From assembly GCF_900156335.1 (NCBI RefSeq), contig NZ_FTMZ01000002.1, positions 186,001 to 250,000 on the forward strand: 64,000 nt of DNA, in the 5' to 3' direction. This document shows positions 8,691-17,602 of the stretch, in pieces (the first letter of the stretch is position 1; every line of letters begins with the position of its first letter). Below the pieces are notes generated by a model that was not told the origin of the DNA, searched no databases, and was given only the letters and a program-made list of their open reading frames with translations. The translations under genes and the position numbers were made by a program. The stretch is from Sphaerotilus natans (lineage in GTDB: Bacteria; Pseudomonadota; Gammaproteobacteria; Burkholderiales; Burkholderiaceae_C).

Positions 8691-9743
8691 TCAGGCCGCG
8701 GCGGCGCGCTGCAGCCGGTCGCGCACGCCATCCCAGGCGGCATCGTCCGGCGGCGTCTCGACCCAGATCAGCGGCGCGCCGCTGGCATCGAGCGCGCGCA
8801 GGTCGGCGAACAGCGCGTGCGCGGCCGCCGCCGCATCCGCCGGCATCCGGCGCAGCACCGTGCCGGCGACCGCGGCGCGGGCGCTGCGGGAATATACCGC
8901 CAGCGTCGGTGCGGAAGATGTCGCGCCCTTGAGCGGGGCGGCCGTCGCGCCCCACACCGTCAGCGCCGCGTCGATCTGCGCGGCCGTCATCAGCCGCACC
9001 TTCGCGGTCGGTGCGTAATGCGCCTCCAGCGTGCCCGACGCACGCGGCGCCGAGCCGTCCCTGGCCACCAGCACCTGGCCGGCGGCGGCCTCGATCTCGG
9101 CCACCGTCAGCCGACCGGGACGCAGCAGCACCGGCCGGCCGTGGTCGCGGCTGCAGTCGATGATGGTCGATTCGATGCCGACCTCGCAGGCGCCACCGTC
9201 GAGCACCAGCAGGTCCTCCTGGCCGGGCTGCCCCGCGAACTCGGACACCACATGCGCGGCCTGCGTCGGGCTGACGCGGCCGAAGCGGTTGGCGCTGGGC
9301 GCGGCCACGCCGGGCACGCCCAGGCCGGCCGCCTCGCGCAGCAGCGCCAGCGCGACCGGGTGATCGGGGCAGCGCAGGCCCACGGTGTCCTGCCCGCCCG
9401 CCGCCTCGGCCGCCAGGTCGGCGCGGCGCGGCACGATCACCGTCATCGGCCCCGGCCAGAACGCGGCCATCAGCCGGCGCGCCACCTCGGGCAGCGCGCC
9501 GTCGCGGGCGAAGACCTCCGCCCCGGCAACATCGGCCACATGCACGATCAGCGGGTGATCGCTCGGGCGGCCCTTGGCGGCAAAGATCTTCGCGACCGCC
9601 CCGGCCTGGTCGGCGCGGGCGCCCAGGCCGTAGACCGTCTCGGTCGGCAGCGCGACCAGCTCGCCGGCGGCCAGCCGCCGGGCGGCCTCGGTCACGGCGA
9701 CGGTCAGCCCTTCGGGCGTCGTGGCGTCGAGCAGGCGCGGCAT
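8691..9743 (-). CDS. tsaC: L-threonylcarbamoyladenylate synthase (Sua5 type)
   Basis: Makes threonylcarbamoyl-AMP from threonine, bicarbonate and ATP for t6A tRNA modification. At 350 residues it is the long Sua5 form: an N-terminal YrdC domain (about 15-205; LVALPTETVYGLGA, KIFAAKGRPSDHPLIVHV, HPVALALL and the SANRFGR-type motif) and a C-terminal Sua5 domain (about 235-345; RASGTLEAHYAP). The short TsaC form lacks the second domain. It is followed 8 bp upstream on the same strand by purK, so may share that transcript. Confidence 0.93.
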   Translation of the reverse strand: MPRLLDATTPEGLTVAVTEAARRLAAGELVALPTETVYGLGARADQAGAVAKIFAAKGRPSDHPLIVHVADVAGAEVFARDGALPEVARRLMAAFWPGPMTVIVPRRADLAAEAAGGQDTVGLRCPDHPVALALLREAAGLGVPGVAAPSANRFGRVSPTQAAHVVSEFAGQPGQEDLLVLDGGACEVGIESTIIDCSRDHGRPVLLRPGRLTVAEIEAAAGQVLVARDGSAPRASGTLEAHYAPTAKVRLMTAAQIDAALTVWGATAAPLKGATSSAPTLAVYSRSARAAVAGTVLRRMPADAAAAAHALFADLRALDASGAPLIWVETPPDDAAWDGVRDRLQRAAAA

Positions 9744-9751
9744 GGCGTGGC

Positions 9752-10942
9752 TCAGAACGGCGCGATGCCCAGCAGCGCCGCGGCCTGCAGCGCGGTCTCG
9801 CGCGCGGCCGCCGGCGTCGCGCCGGTGATCGTCAGGTGGCCCATCTTGCGGCCGCGCCGCGCCGATTCCTTGCCATACAGATGCAGGTTCGCGCCGGGCA
9901 GCGCCAGCACCTCGGCCCAGTCGGGCGTGCGCTCCGCGCCCGCGGCGTCGAACCAGAGGTCACCCAGCAGGTTCAGCATCACGGTGGGCGAATGCAGCCG
10001 CGGCTTGGCCAGCGGCAGGCCGGCCATCGTGCGCACCTGCAGATCGAACTGCGACAGGTCGCAGGAGTCGATGGTGTGGTGGCCGGAGTTGTGCGGGCGC
10101 GGCGCCATCTCGTTGGCGACCAGCGAGCCGTCCTCCAGGATGAAGAACTCGATGCACAGCACGCCGACATAGCCCAGGTCGGCGGCGATGCGCGCGGCGC
10201 AGCCGATGGCCTCGGCCTCCAGCGCGGGCGTGCCGGCCGGCGCGGGCACCGTCGTCACCGCCAGGATGCCGTCGCGGTGCAGGTTCTGCTGCAGCGGGAA
10301 GGCGACGACGCGGCCGTCACGCCCGCGCGCCACGATCACGCTGACCTCGAAGGCCAGCGGCAGGCGCTTCTCCAGCACGCAGGTCACGCGCCCAAGCTCG
10401 GCCCAGCCGGCCTCCAGCGCGGCGCGGTCGGCCACCCGGATCTGACCCTTGCCGTCATAGCCCAGGCGGGCGGTCTTCAGGATGCCGGGCAGCAGGTCGT
10501 CGGACACCGCGGCCAGCGTCGCCTCGTCGGCGATCACCGCATGCGGGGCCACCGGCACGCCGCAGCCGACGAAGTGCGCCTTCTCGGCGGCTCGGTCCTG
10601 GCAGACCGCCACCGCGTCGCCCGAGGGCGCCACCGGGCGGCGCGCGGCCAGCCGGCGCAGCGCCTCGGCCGGCACGTTCTCGAATTCGGTGGTGATCGCG
10701 TCGGCGGTGTCAGCCAGCGCCTGCAGACCGGCCTCGTCGAGGTATTCGGCCTGCACATGCGCGTGCGCGACCAGCCCGGCCGGGCTGGTCGCGTCCGGGT
10801 CGAGCACCGCGGTGCGGAAGCCGAGCTGCTGCGCGGCGTGGACGAACATCCGGCCGAGCTGGCCGCCGCCCATGACGCCCAGCGTCAGGGCGCGTTCGGG
10901 ATCGGCCGCGGCGCGGTCGCCGGGCAGCAGTCGGGTGCTCAT
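9752..10942 (-). CDS. purK: N5-carboxyaminoimidazole ribonucleotide synthase PurK
   Basis: ATP-grasp enzyme converting AIR and bicarbonate to N5-CAIR in purine synthesis. The 396-residue chain opens with the nucleotide-binding pattern [13 protein letters not shown], contains ATP-grasp strands such as [15 protein letters not shown], and [20 protein letters not shown] with the metal ligands, then [11 protein letters not shown]. Its ATG shares one base with the purE stop (TGATG), which indicates translational coupling in a purE-purK operon. Confidence 0.96.
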   Translation of the reverse strand: MSTRLLPGDRAAADPERALTLGVMGGGQLGRMFVHAAQQLGFRTAVLDPDATSPAGLVAHAHVQAEYLDEAGLQALADTADAITTEFENVPAEALRRLAARRPVAPSGDAVAVCQDRAAEKAHFVGCGVPVAPHAVIADEATLAAVSDDLLPGILKTARLGYDGKGQIRVADRAALEAGWAELGRVTCVLEKRLPLAFEVSVIVARGRDGRVVAFPLQQNLHRDGILAVTTVPAPAGTPALEAEAIGCAARIAADLGYVGVLCIEFFILEDGSLVANEMAPRPHNSGHHTIDSCDLSQFDLQVRTMAGLPLAKPRLHSPTVMLNLLGDLWFDAAGAERTPDWAEVLALPGANLHLYGKESARRGRKMGHLTITGATPAAARETALQAAALLGIAPF

Positions 10943-11451
10943 CAGCCCTGGCCCTCCAGCGGTGTCAGCTCCATCGCGCGGGCGGCTTCGGTCTGGCGGG
11001 CACGGAAGGCGTCGAGCTCGGCGCGCAGCCGCTCGTCGTGGTTGGCCAGCAGCGCCACCGCGAACAGCGCCGCGTTGGCCGCGCCAGCCACGCCGATGGC
11101 GAAGGTCGCCACCGGCACGCCCTTGGGCATCTGCACGATGGAATGCAGCGAATCCACGCCCTGCAGGTGGCGGCTGGCCACCGGCACGCCGAGCACCGGC
11201 ACCGGCGTCTTGGCCGCGAGCATGCCCGGCAGGTGGGCCGCGCCGCCGGCGCCGGCGATGATGGCCTGCAGGCCGCGCGAGCGCGCGCGCTCGGCGTAGC
11301 GGAACATGTCGTCGGGCATGCGGTGCGCCGAGACGACCTGGGCTTCGAAGGGCACGCCGAAGTCGGCGAGAATCTGGGCGGCGTTCTTCATGGTGTCCCA
11401 GTCGCTGTTGGACCCCATGACGATGCCGACCACGGGCGAGGCGCTGTTCAA
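10942..11451 (-). CDS. purE: N5-carboxyaminoimidazole ribonucleotide mutase PurE
   Basis: Converts N5-CAIR to CAIR, the step after PurK. The 169-residue protein shows the class I PurE markers: [14 protein letters not shown], the [13 protein letters not shown] segment with the catalytic histidine, and [14 protein letters not shown]. First gene of the purE-purK pair; the 80-bp gap upstream separates it from the divergent cnoX and should hold both promoters. Confidence 0.96.
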   Translation of the reverse strand: MNSASPVVGIVMGSNSDWDTMKNAAQILADFGVPFEAQVVSAHRMPDDMFRYAERARSRGLQAIIAGAGGAAHLPGMLAAKTPVPVLGVPVASRHLQGVDSLHSIVQMPKGVPVATFAIGVAGAANAALFAVALLANHDERLRAELDAFRARQTEAARAMELTPLEGQG

Positions 11452-11606
11452 GGCGGGGCTCCGGGCTTGGGCAAAGGAGGGATTTTAGGCGTGCCGGCCG
11501 CGCCGGACTTGCTTTTCCCCCGCGCCGCCCTCAGATGAACCGGCCAGACCCGTCCGACCAGACCCCTGCGCATGCGCCGCGCGCATGCCGCCCACCAGGT
11601 GCCGCG

Positions 11607-12584
11607 ATGATCGACATCACCCTCCAGAACTTCGAATCCGAACTGATCCAGGCCTCGATGCAGCAGCCGGTGCTGCTCGACATCTGGGCGCCGTGGTGCG
11701 GCCCGTGCAAGCAGCTCGGCCCGGTGCTCGAGAAGCTCGAGACCGAATACGCCGGTGGCTTCGTGCTGGCCAAGCTCAACGCCGACGAGGTGCCGGAGAT
11801 CGCCGGCCAGCTCAGCCAGATGTTCGGCGTGCGCTCGATCCCCTTCTGCGTGATGTTCGCGCAGGGCCAGCCGGTCGACGGCTTCGTCGGCGCGATTCCC
11901 GAGGCACAGATCCGCGAGTTCCTCGCCAAGCATGTGGCCACGCCCGAGCAGGTCGAGGCCGAGGAGGAGGTCGAGGAGGCCGAGCAGATGCTCGCCAGCG
12001 ACAAGCCGGACATTCACGCGGTGCTGGAGCGCCTGCGCGCCGCGGTCGAGACCGATCCGGCCAACGACGTCGCCTGGATCGACTACCTGAAGGTGCTGCT
12101 GGGCCTGGCCCGCCACGACGACGCGGCGCTGGCCGAGGCCCGCCAGGCCTACGCGCAGGTGGCGCCGCGCGCGCTGGCCGATGCGCGCTTCGCCGCGCTC
12201 GAGCACGGGCTGCTGGCCGCCGAGGCGGTGCGCGACGCCCGCGCCGCCGGCCGCAGCCCCGAGGCGCTGCGCGCGGCCATCGCCGCCACGCCGCGCGACT
12301 TCGCCGCCCGGCTGGAGCTGGCCCGCCACTTCTTCGCCGCCGGCGCGATGACCGAGGCGATGGACGAGCTGCTCGAGATCCTGATGCGCGACAAGGGCTG
12401 GAGCGACGGCCTGGCGCGCAAGACCTATGTCGCCATCCTGGAGCTGATGAGCAAGCCGGCCCCGAAGGCCGCGACGCCGGAAGCCAAGAAGGGCGCCGTC
12501 GAGATCGCCGGCAAGGCGGTGGTCGTGCCGGGCGACCCGGTGATCGACAGCTACCGCCGCAAGCTCAGCATGGTGCTGTTCTGA
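11607..12584 (+). CDS. cnoX: Thioredoxin-fold chaperedoxin CnoX (YbbN-like)
   Basis: A 325-residue protein with an N-terminal thioredoxin domain (about 1-105) and a C-terminal TPR-like helical region. The redox motif APWCGPCKQLG is intact, unlike the E. coli homologue in which the first Cys is absent, so this protein could be an active oxidoreductase as well as a holdase. The C-terminal repeats are alanine-rich helices of the YbbN type. I place the start at 11607 because similarity begins with IDITLQNFE; an in-frame ATG at 11535 would add 24 unconserved residues. Neither start has a clear ribosome binding site. The last 20 bp overlap the convergent neighbour. Confidence 0.88.
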   Translation: MIDITLQNFESELIQASMQQPVLLDIWAPWCGPCKQLGPVLEKLETEYAGGFVLAKLNADEVPEIAGQLSQMFGVRSIPFCVMFAQGQPVDGFVGAIPEAQIREFLAKHVATPEQVEAEEEVEEAEQMLASDKPDIHAVLERLRAAVETDPANDVAWIDYLKVLLGLARHDDAALAEARQAYAQVAPRALADARFAALEHGLLAAEAVRDARAAGRSPEALRAAIAATPRDFAARLELARHFFAAGAMTEAMDELLEILMRDKGWSDGLARKTYVAILELMSKPAPKAATPEAKKGAVEIAGKAVVVPGDPVIDSYRRKLSMVLF

Positions 12585-13677
12585 GCCCCAGCCGGTCCAG
12601 CCCGGCCAGCAGCGCCGCGATGCGATCGCTGTAGACGCGGTAGTGCGCCGCGCCGCGGTCCGCATGGATCGCGGCCACCTCGTCGAGACCGAGCCGGCGG
12701 AAGACCCGCTCGAGCATGCCGTGGGCGATGACCAGATCCTCGGGCTCGACGGCACCATGGAGCGCGGCCTCGGCATCGCGGGCGGTGCGCAGCGCCGCGT
12801 CGCTGCGGCCAAGCATCGCCAGGCACCAGGCCTGATCGGCACGGAACACGCTTTCCGAGACGCCGAGCCCCTCCTCGAGCGCCTTGCGGGTGTGCTCTTC
12901 GTAGAGCGCCAGCGCGGCCTCGAACTCGCCGGTCAGCAGCAGGATCTGCGCCCGGCGCATCGGCGGATGGTTGCTGAGCGCACGGGTCTGCACGCTGCGG
13001 TCCAGATGCACCGAGGACTCGGTGCCCAGCACCGCGCGGCGCAGCACGCCTTCCGGGCAGCCACCGGGATCGCGCAGATCGGCCACCCGGGCGTCGAGCA
13101 CCCGCAGGAAGGCCATGTTATACATGATGGAGCTGAGCGCGGCGCCGTCGCCCTCGGTGGTGGCGTGGCGGCGCGCCAGGGCGTACCAGGCCTGGGATTC
13201 CTCGTCCCGGCGCGCGTAGTGCAGCATGCCCGCCACCACCAGGCTGGCGCGCGAGCGCGCGCCGTGATGATCGGCACGCGCCAGCTTGAGCGCCAGCGCG
13301 ACATGCTCGAGCGCCGACGCGTCGTCGCGCACATAGAAATCCAGATGCGCCAGCCAGGCCGCCGCCAGCGACTGCACCCGCGCGTTGCGCGCGGTCTTGC
13401 CCAGCGCCAGCGAGCGGCGCACGCGCTCGTGCGAGCGCAGCGACAGGTCCGCGTAGAAGTCGCCCAGCCCCTCGGCCAGCAGCAGCCAGGCGTTGAGCAC
13501 CGGCATCGTCAGCATCTCGGGCGAGGCCCTGAGCGTGGCCACCTCCTGGCGCATGCGGTCCAGCTCGCCGAGCCGCGCCAGCACCACCGCACGCTCGGCG
13601 CGCAGCAGCGGCACCTCGCGCGGCAGGCGCGAGGCGGCGATCGCATCATCGAGCCGGGACAGCAGCCGGTTCATCAT
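12565..13677 (-). CDS. TPR-like helical repeat protein of unknown function
   Basis: A 370-residue soluble protein made of alanine/leucine-rich helix pairs resembling TPR repeats (for example LLTGEFEAALALYEEHTRKA and AWCLAMLGRSDAALRTARDAE). No signal peptide, DNA-binding or catalytic motif is apparent. TPR-only proteins commonly scaffold partners or form the sensor half of larger regulators, but this one has no effector domain. It lies 47 bp upstream, in the same direction, of nothing else obvious, with purC starting behind it, and its 3' end overlaps cnoX by 20 bp tail to tail. Function unknown. Confidence 0.6.
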   Translation of the reverse strand: MMNRLLSRLDDAIAASRLPREVPLLRAERAVVLARLGELDRMRQEVATLRASPEMLTMPVLNAWLLLAEGLGDFYADLSLRSHERVRRSLALGKTARNARVQSLAAAWLAHLDFYVRDDASALEHVALALKLARADHHGARSRASLVVAGMLHYARRDEESQAWYALARRHATTEGDGAALSSIMYNMAFLRVLDARVADLRDPGGCPEGVLRRAVLGTESSVHLDRSVQTRALSNHPPMRRAQILLLTGEFEAALALYEEHTRKALEEGLGVSESVFRADQAWCLAMLGRSDAALRTARDAEAALHGAVEPEDLVIAHGMLERVFRRLGLDEVAAIHADRGAAHYRVYSDRIAALLAGLDRLGLRTAPC

Positions 13678-13724
13678 CGCTTCACCTGCCGGCGGGCGAT
13701 CGGGATCCGTCCGGGTGCGCCGGC

Positions 13725-14633
13725 TCAGCCCATCAGGCGCTCGAGGGCCTCGCGGTACTTGGCCGCGGTGTGCTCGATCACCTCGGCGGGCAGCGCCGGC
13801 GCCGGCTTGACCTTGCCCCAGGGCTGGCCGTCGATGCGCACCGCCTCGAGCCAGTCGCGCAGGTACTGCTTGTCGAAGCTGGGCGGGTTCTCGCCGGCGG
13901 CCAGCGCCGCGGCGTAGTGCTCGACCGGCCAGTAGCGCGAGGAGTCGGGCGTCAGCACCTCGTCCATCAGCACCAGCGTGTCGTTCTCGTCGAGGCCGAA
14001 CTCGAACTTGGTGTCGGCGATGATGATGCCGCGGGTCAGCGCATGCTCGGCCGCGGTGGTGTACAGGCGGATCGAGATGTCGCGCACCTGCTCGGCCAGC
14101 TCGCGACCGATGATCTCGACCATGCGGTCGAAGCTGATGTTCTCGTCGTGGTCGCCGACGTCGGCCTTGGTGGCCGGCGTGAAGATCGGCGCGGGCAGCT
14201 TGGCCGCGTTGGTCAGGCCCTCGGGCAGCGCCACGCCGCAGACCGAGCGGCTGCCCTGGTATTCCTTCCAGCCCGAGCCGGCCAGGTAGCCGCGCACCAC
14301 CGCCTCGACCGGCAGCGGCTTCAGGCGCTTGACCAGCATCGAGCGGTCGCTGACCTGGTCCTTCTCGTCGTCGGCGACGACCGACAGCGGATCCTCGCCG
14401 GTCAGGTGGTTCGGGACGATGTGGCCCAGGCGATCGAACCAGAACAGCGCCACCTGCGTCAGCAGCGCGCCCTTGCCGGGAATCGGCTCTTCCATGATGA
14501 CGTCGAAGGCCGACAGCCGGTCGGTGGCGACCATCAGGATGCGGTCCTCGCCGACGGCGTAGTTGTCGCGCACCTTGCCGCGCGCGAGCAGCGGCAGGGA
14601 GTGGAGGCTGGAGTTGTGCAGGGCGATGGTCAC
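13725..14633 (-). CDS. purC: Phosphoribosylaminoimidazole-succinocarboxamide synthase
   Basis: SAICAR synthetase, ligating aspartate to CAIR in purine synthesis. The 302-residue protein has the family markers [20 protein letters not shown] near the N-terminus, [33 protein letters not shown] and [13 protein letters not shown]. It is of the longer form usual in betaproteobacteria and yeasts rather than the 240-residue E. coli form. It lies downstream of fba on the same strand, but a terminator hairpin separates them. Confidence 0.96.
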   Translation of the reverse strand: MTIALHNSSLHSLPLLARGKVRDNYAVGEDRILMVATDRLSAFDVIMEEPIPGKGALLTQVALFWFDRLGHIVPNHLTGEDPLSVVADDEKDQVSDRSMLVKRLKPLPVEAVVRGYLAGSGWKEYQGSRSVCGVALPEGLTNAAKLPAPIFTPATKADVGDHDENISFDRMVEIIGRELAEQVRDISIRLYTTAAEHALTRGIIIADTKFEFGLDENDTLVLMDEVLTPDSSRYWPVEHYAAALAAGENPPSFDKQYLRDWLEAVRIDGQPWGKVKPAPALPAEVIEHTAAKYREALERLMG

Positions 14634-14703
14634 GGCGTGGACTCGGCTGAGGCTGTCTTGGAACCGACCGATTGTAGGCGCGCGCCCCCGGGTACCAAGA
14701 AGA

Positions 14704-14726
14704 ACGGCCCGCCAGAGGCGGGCCGT
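14704..14726 (-). terminator. Terminator hairpin downstream of fba
   Basis: A perfect 10-bp stem, ACGGCCCGCC and GGCGGGCCGT, with a 3-nt loop lies 55 bp after the fba stop. On the minus strand it is followed by TCTTCTTGG, a moderately T-rich tail. It separates fba from purC. Confidence 0.7.
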
Positions 14727-14780
14727 CGGATCAGGAAAAACGCGCAGGCACCCGGCAGCGGGCCGCGCGAACTCCGGGGA

Positions 14781-15845
14781 TCAGAGCACCTTCTGCGCCA
14801 GCTCGCCGGCAGCGTACTTCTGGGCCATCACGGCCAGCGAGACGCCCTGGATGCGCGAGCCCTGGCCTTCGCAGCCGAACTCCATGTAGCGCTGCTTGCA
14901 GATCGCCTTGGCGGCTTCGCGGGCGGGCTTGAGCCACTCGCGGGCGTCGAACTTTTCCGGGTTCTCGGCCAGGAACTTGCGCACCGCGCCGGTCATCGCC
15001 ATGCGGATGTCGGTGTCGATGTTGATCTTGCGCACGCCGTACTTGATGGCTTCCTGGATCTCGGAGACCGGCACGCCGTAGGTCTCCTTCATCGCGCCGC
15101 CGTACTGGTTGATGATCGCGCGCAGGTCCTGCGGCACCGACGAGGAGCCGTGCATCACCAGGTGGGTGTTGGGGATGCGGGCATTGATTTCCTTGACGCG
15201 GGAGATCGCCAGGATGTCGCCGGTGGGCGGGCGGCTGAACTTGTAGGCGCCGTGGCTGGTGCCGATGGCGATGGCCAGCGCGTCCAGCTGGGTTTCCTGG
15301 ACGAAGCGAGCGGCCTCTTCCGGGTCGGTCAGCATCTGGCTGTGGTCCAGCTTGCCCTCGGCGCCGATGCCGTCTTCCTCGCCGGCGTCACCGGTCTCGA
15401 GGTTGCCCAGGCAGCCCAGCTCGCCCTCGACGGTGGCGCCGATCTTGTGCGCCATCGCGACGACCTGGCGGGTCACGTCGACGTTGTAGCCGAAGTCGGC
15501 CGGGGTCTTGCCGTCCTCACGCAGCGAGCCGTCCATCATCACCGAGCCGAAGCCCAGCTCCAGCGCGCCGGCGCAGATTTTCGGGCTGGTGCCGTGATCC
15601 TGGTGCATCACCATCGGGATGTGCGGATACATCTCGGCCGCGGCCTGGATCAGGTGCTTGATGAAGGGCTCGCCCGCGTACTTGCGCGCGCCGGCCGAGG
15701 CCTGCAGGATCACCGGGGCACCGACCTCGTCGGCGGCGGCCATCACGGCCTGGACCTGCTCGAGGTTGTTGACGTTGAACGCCGGGATGCCATAGCCGTT
15801 TTCGGCGGCATGGTCCAGCAGCTGGCGCATGGAAACGAGGGGCAT
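14781..15845 (-). CDS. fba: Fructose-bisphosphate aldolase, class II
   Basis: Zinc-dependent aldolase interconverting fructose 1,6-bisphosphate and triose phosphates. The 354-residue start at 15845 gives [19 protein letters not shown], the normal family N-terminus; the frame is open further upstream but without similarity. Metal ligands are in VMHQDHGTS and the later [18 protein letters not shown] and the [15 protein letters not shown] loop match the Calvin-cycle-type (CbbA-like) subgroup. Transcribed alone with its own terminator; a probable -10 TAGAAT lies about 100 bp upstream and two 16-17 bp direct repeats are further upstream. Confidence 0.95.
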   Translation of the reverse strand: MPLVSMRQLLDHAAENGYGIPAFNVNNLEQVQAVMAAADEVGAPVILQASAGARKYAGEPFIKHLIQAAAEMYPHIPMVMHQDHGTSPKICAGALELGFGSVMMDGSLREDGKTPADFGYNVDVTRQVVAMAHKIGATVEGELGCLGNLETGDAGEEDGIGAEGKLDHSQMLTDPEEAARFVQETQLDALAIAIGTSHGAYKFSRPPTGDILAISRVKEINARIPNTHLVMHGSSSVPQDLRAIINQYGGAMKETYGVPVSEIQEAIKYGVRKINIDTDIRMAMTGAVRKFLAENPEKFDAREWLKPAREAAKAICKQRYMEFGCEGQGSRIQGVSLAVMAQKYAAGELAQKVL

Positions 15846-16039
15846 GGGAAGAACCTCAGAAGGGACTGGAAACCGGCGCGGGCGGCTGACCGGGCACCCG
15901 ATGGGTCGAACACCCCTGAAACCACCCTGAAACTTCCGAGATTCTACGGGCACGCCATCGTGCAGATGCGCGTTTTCCGCTGAAGCGGCCCCTTGCACGA
16001 GGCCCGATGCGTGCCAATTTTGCACAACGAGGGTGGTGC

Positions 16040-16077
16040 GTTACACGCCACCCCCACCGGGTTACATCGCCACCCCC
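16040..16077. promoter_or_regulatory. Direct repeats with 21-bp period upstream of fba
   Basis: GTTACACGCCACCCCC (16040-16055) and GTTACATCGCCACCCCC (16061-16077) differ by one inserted base and one substitution and start exactly 21 bp, two helical turns, apart. They sit between the pyk stop and the fba promoter region, about 95-130 bp upstream of a TAGAAT (plus 15941-15946) that could be the fba -10. The spacing suits cooperative binding of a regulator, which I cannot name. Confidence 0.4.
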
Positions 16078-16102
16078 GCGGACCGCGGGCGAGTCCGTGT
16101 CC

Positions 16103-17533
16103 TCAGCCGACGCGGCAGACCTTCAGCATGTTGGTTCCGCCCGGGTACCCCATCGGTTCACCGCAGGTGATCGCGTAGGTGTCGCCAGGACGCAGCACGC
16201 CACGCTCGACCAGCAGCTGCTCGGCCGCAGCCAGCGCGGTGTCGCGGTCCTCGAACTTGGGCATCAGGATCGGGCGGACGTTGCGGTAGAGCGCCATCTT
16301 GCGCTCGGACAACGGCTGCGTCGTCAGCGCGTAGATCGGCACGTCGATGCGGTGGCGGCTCATCCACAGCGCGGTCGAGCCCGATTCGGTCAGCGCCAGA
16401 ATGGCCTTGCAGCCCAGGTGATGCGCGGTGAACAGCGCGCCCATCGCGATCGACTGGTCGATGCGGCCGACGGTGCGGCTGCCCATGTCGGCCTCGAAGC
16501 GGACTTCCTCGGCGGCCTCCGCCGCCTCGGCGATCGCCACCATCTGCTCGACTGTCTCGACCGGGTACTTGCCGGCGGCCGTCTCGGCCGAGAGCATCAC
16601 CGCATCGGTGCCGTCGAGCACCGCGTTGGCGACGTCAGACACCTCGGCGCGGGTCGGCACCGGGTTCTGGATCATCGACTCCATCATCTGCGTGGCGGTG
16701 ATGACGACCTTGTCCATCTCGCGCGCCATGCGGATCATCTTCTTCTGCAGCGCCGGCACCGCGGCGTTGCCGACCTCGACGGCCAGGTCGCCGCGCGCGA
16801 CCATGATGCCGTCGGAGGCCTTCAGGATGGCCTCGAGCTGCGGGATGGCCTCGGTGCGCTCGATCTTGGCGATCATGCCCGGCTTGTGGCGCCACGGCTC
16901 GCCGGCGACGTTGGCCAGCTGGCGCGCCATCTCCATGTCGATGGCGCTCTTGGGGAAGCTCACCGCCAGGTATTCGCACTGGAAGGACATCGCGGTCTTG
17001 ATGTCCTCCATGTCCTTAGAGGTCAGGGCCGGGGCGGTCAGGCCCCCGCCCTGCTTGTTGATGCCCTTGTTGTTGGACAGCTCGCCGCCGATCTTGACGA
17101 CGGTGTGGACCTTGTCGCCTCGCACCAGCTCGACGACCAGAACGATCAGGCCGTCGTTGAGCAGCAGCGTGTCGCCGGGACGGACGTCGCGCGGCAGTTC
17201 CTTGTAGTCGAGGCCCACGCCGCCCAGATCGCCCGGCTCGGTCCGGCAGGCATCAAGCACGAAGGGCGCGCCGGCTTCCAGCATCACCTTGCCTTCGGCG
17301 AACTTGCCGACGCGGATCTTCGGCCCCTGCAGGTCGGCCATGATCGCCACCGGCTTGCCGACGCGGGCGGCGACCTCGCGCACCAGCGTGGCGCGGTCGA
17401 TGTGGTCCTGCGCCTTGCCATGGCTGAAGTTCAGCCGCACAACGTCGACCCCGGCGCGGATGATCCGCTCCAGCACCGCCGGGTCGGACGAGGCGGGGCC
17501 GAGGGTGGCGACGATCTTGGTGTGGCGAGGCAT
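16103..17533 (-). CDS. pyk: Pyruvate kinase
   Basis: Transfers phosphate from phosphoenolpyruvate to ADP at the end of glycolysis. 476 residues, the normal length. Visible are TKIVATLGPASSDP at the N-terminus, RLNFSHGKAQDH with the nucleotide/K-site residues, PGMIAKIERTEAI carrying the catalytic lysine, GIMVARGDLAVEVG (metal site) and ATQMMESMIQNPVPTRAEVS. The C-terminal domain ends with a CGEPMGYPGGTNMLKV phosphate-loop-like stretch. Minus strand, between maeB and fba. Confidence 0.97.
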   Translation of the reverse strand: MPRHTKIVATLGPASSDPAVLERIIRAGVDVVRLNFSHGKAQDHIDRATLVREVAARVGKPVAIMADLQGPKIRVGKFAEGKVMLEAGAPFVLDACRTEPGDLGGVGLDYKELPRDVRPGDTLLLNDGLIVLVVELVRGDKVHTVVKIGGELSNNKGINKQGGGLTAPALTSKDMEDIKTAMSFQCEYLAVSFPKSAIDMEMARQLANVAGEPWRHKPGMIAKIERTEAIPQLEAILKASDGIMVARGDLAVEVGNAAVPALQKKMIRMAREMDKVVITATQMMESMIQNPVPTRAEVSDVANAVLDGTDAVMLSAETAAGKYPVETVEQMVAIAEAAEAAEEVRFEADMGSRTVGRIDQSIAMGALFTAHHLGCKAILALTESGSTALWMSRHRIDVPIYALTTQPLSERKMALYRNVRPILMPKFEDRDTALAAAEQLLVERGVLRPGDTYAITCGEPMGYPGGTNMLKVCRVG

Positions 17534-17602
17534 CGGGCGGTCTCCTGGGTGTCGAAAAATCTCGAGTCCGGGGATTATCGACCGCCGTTCAGTACAAGGT
17601 GG

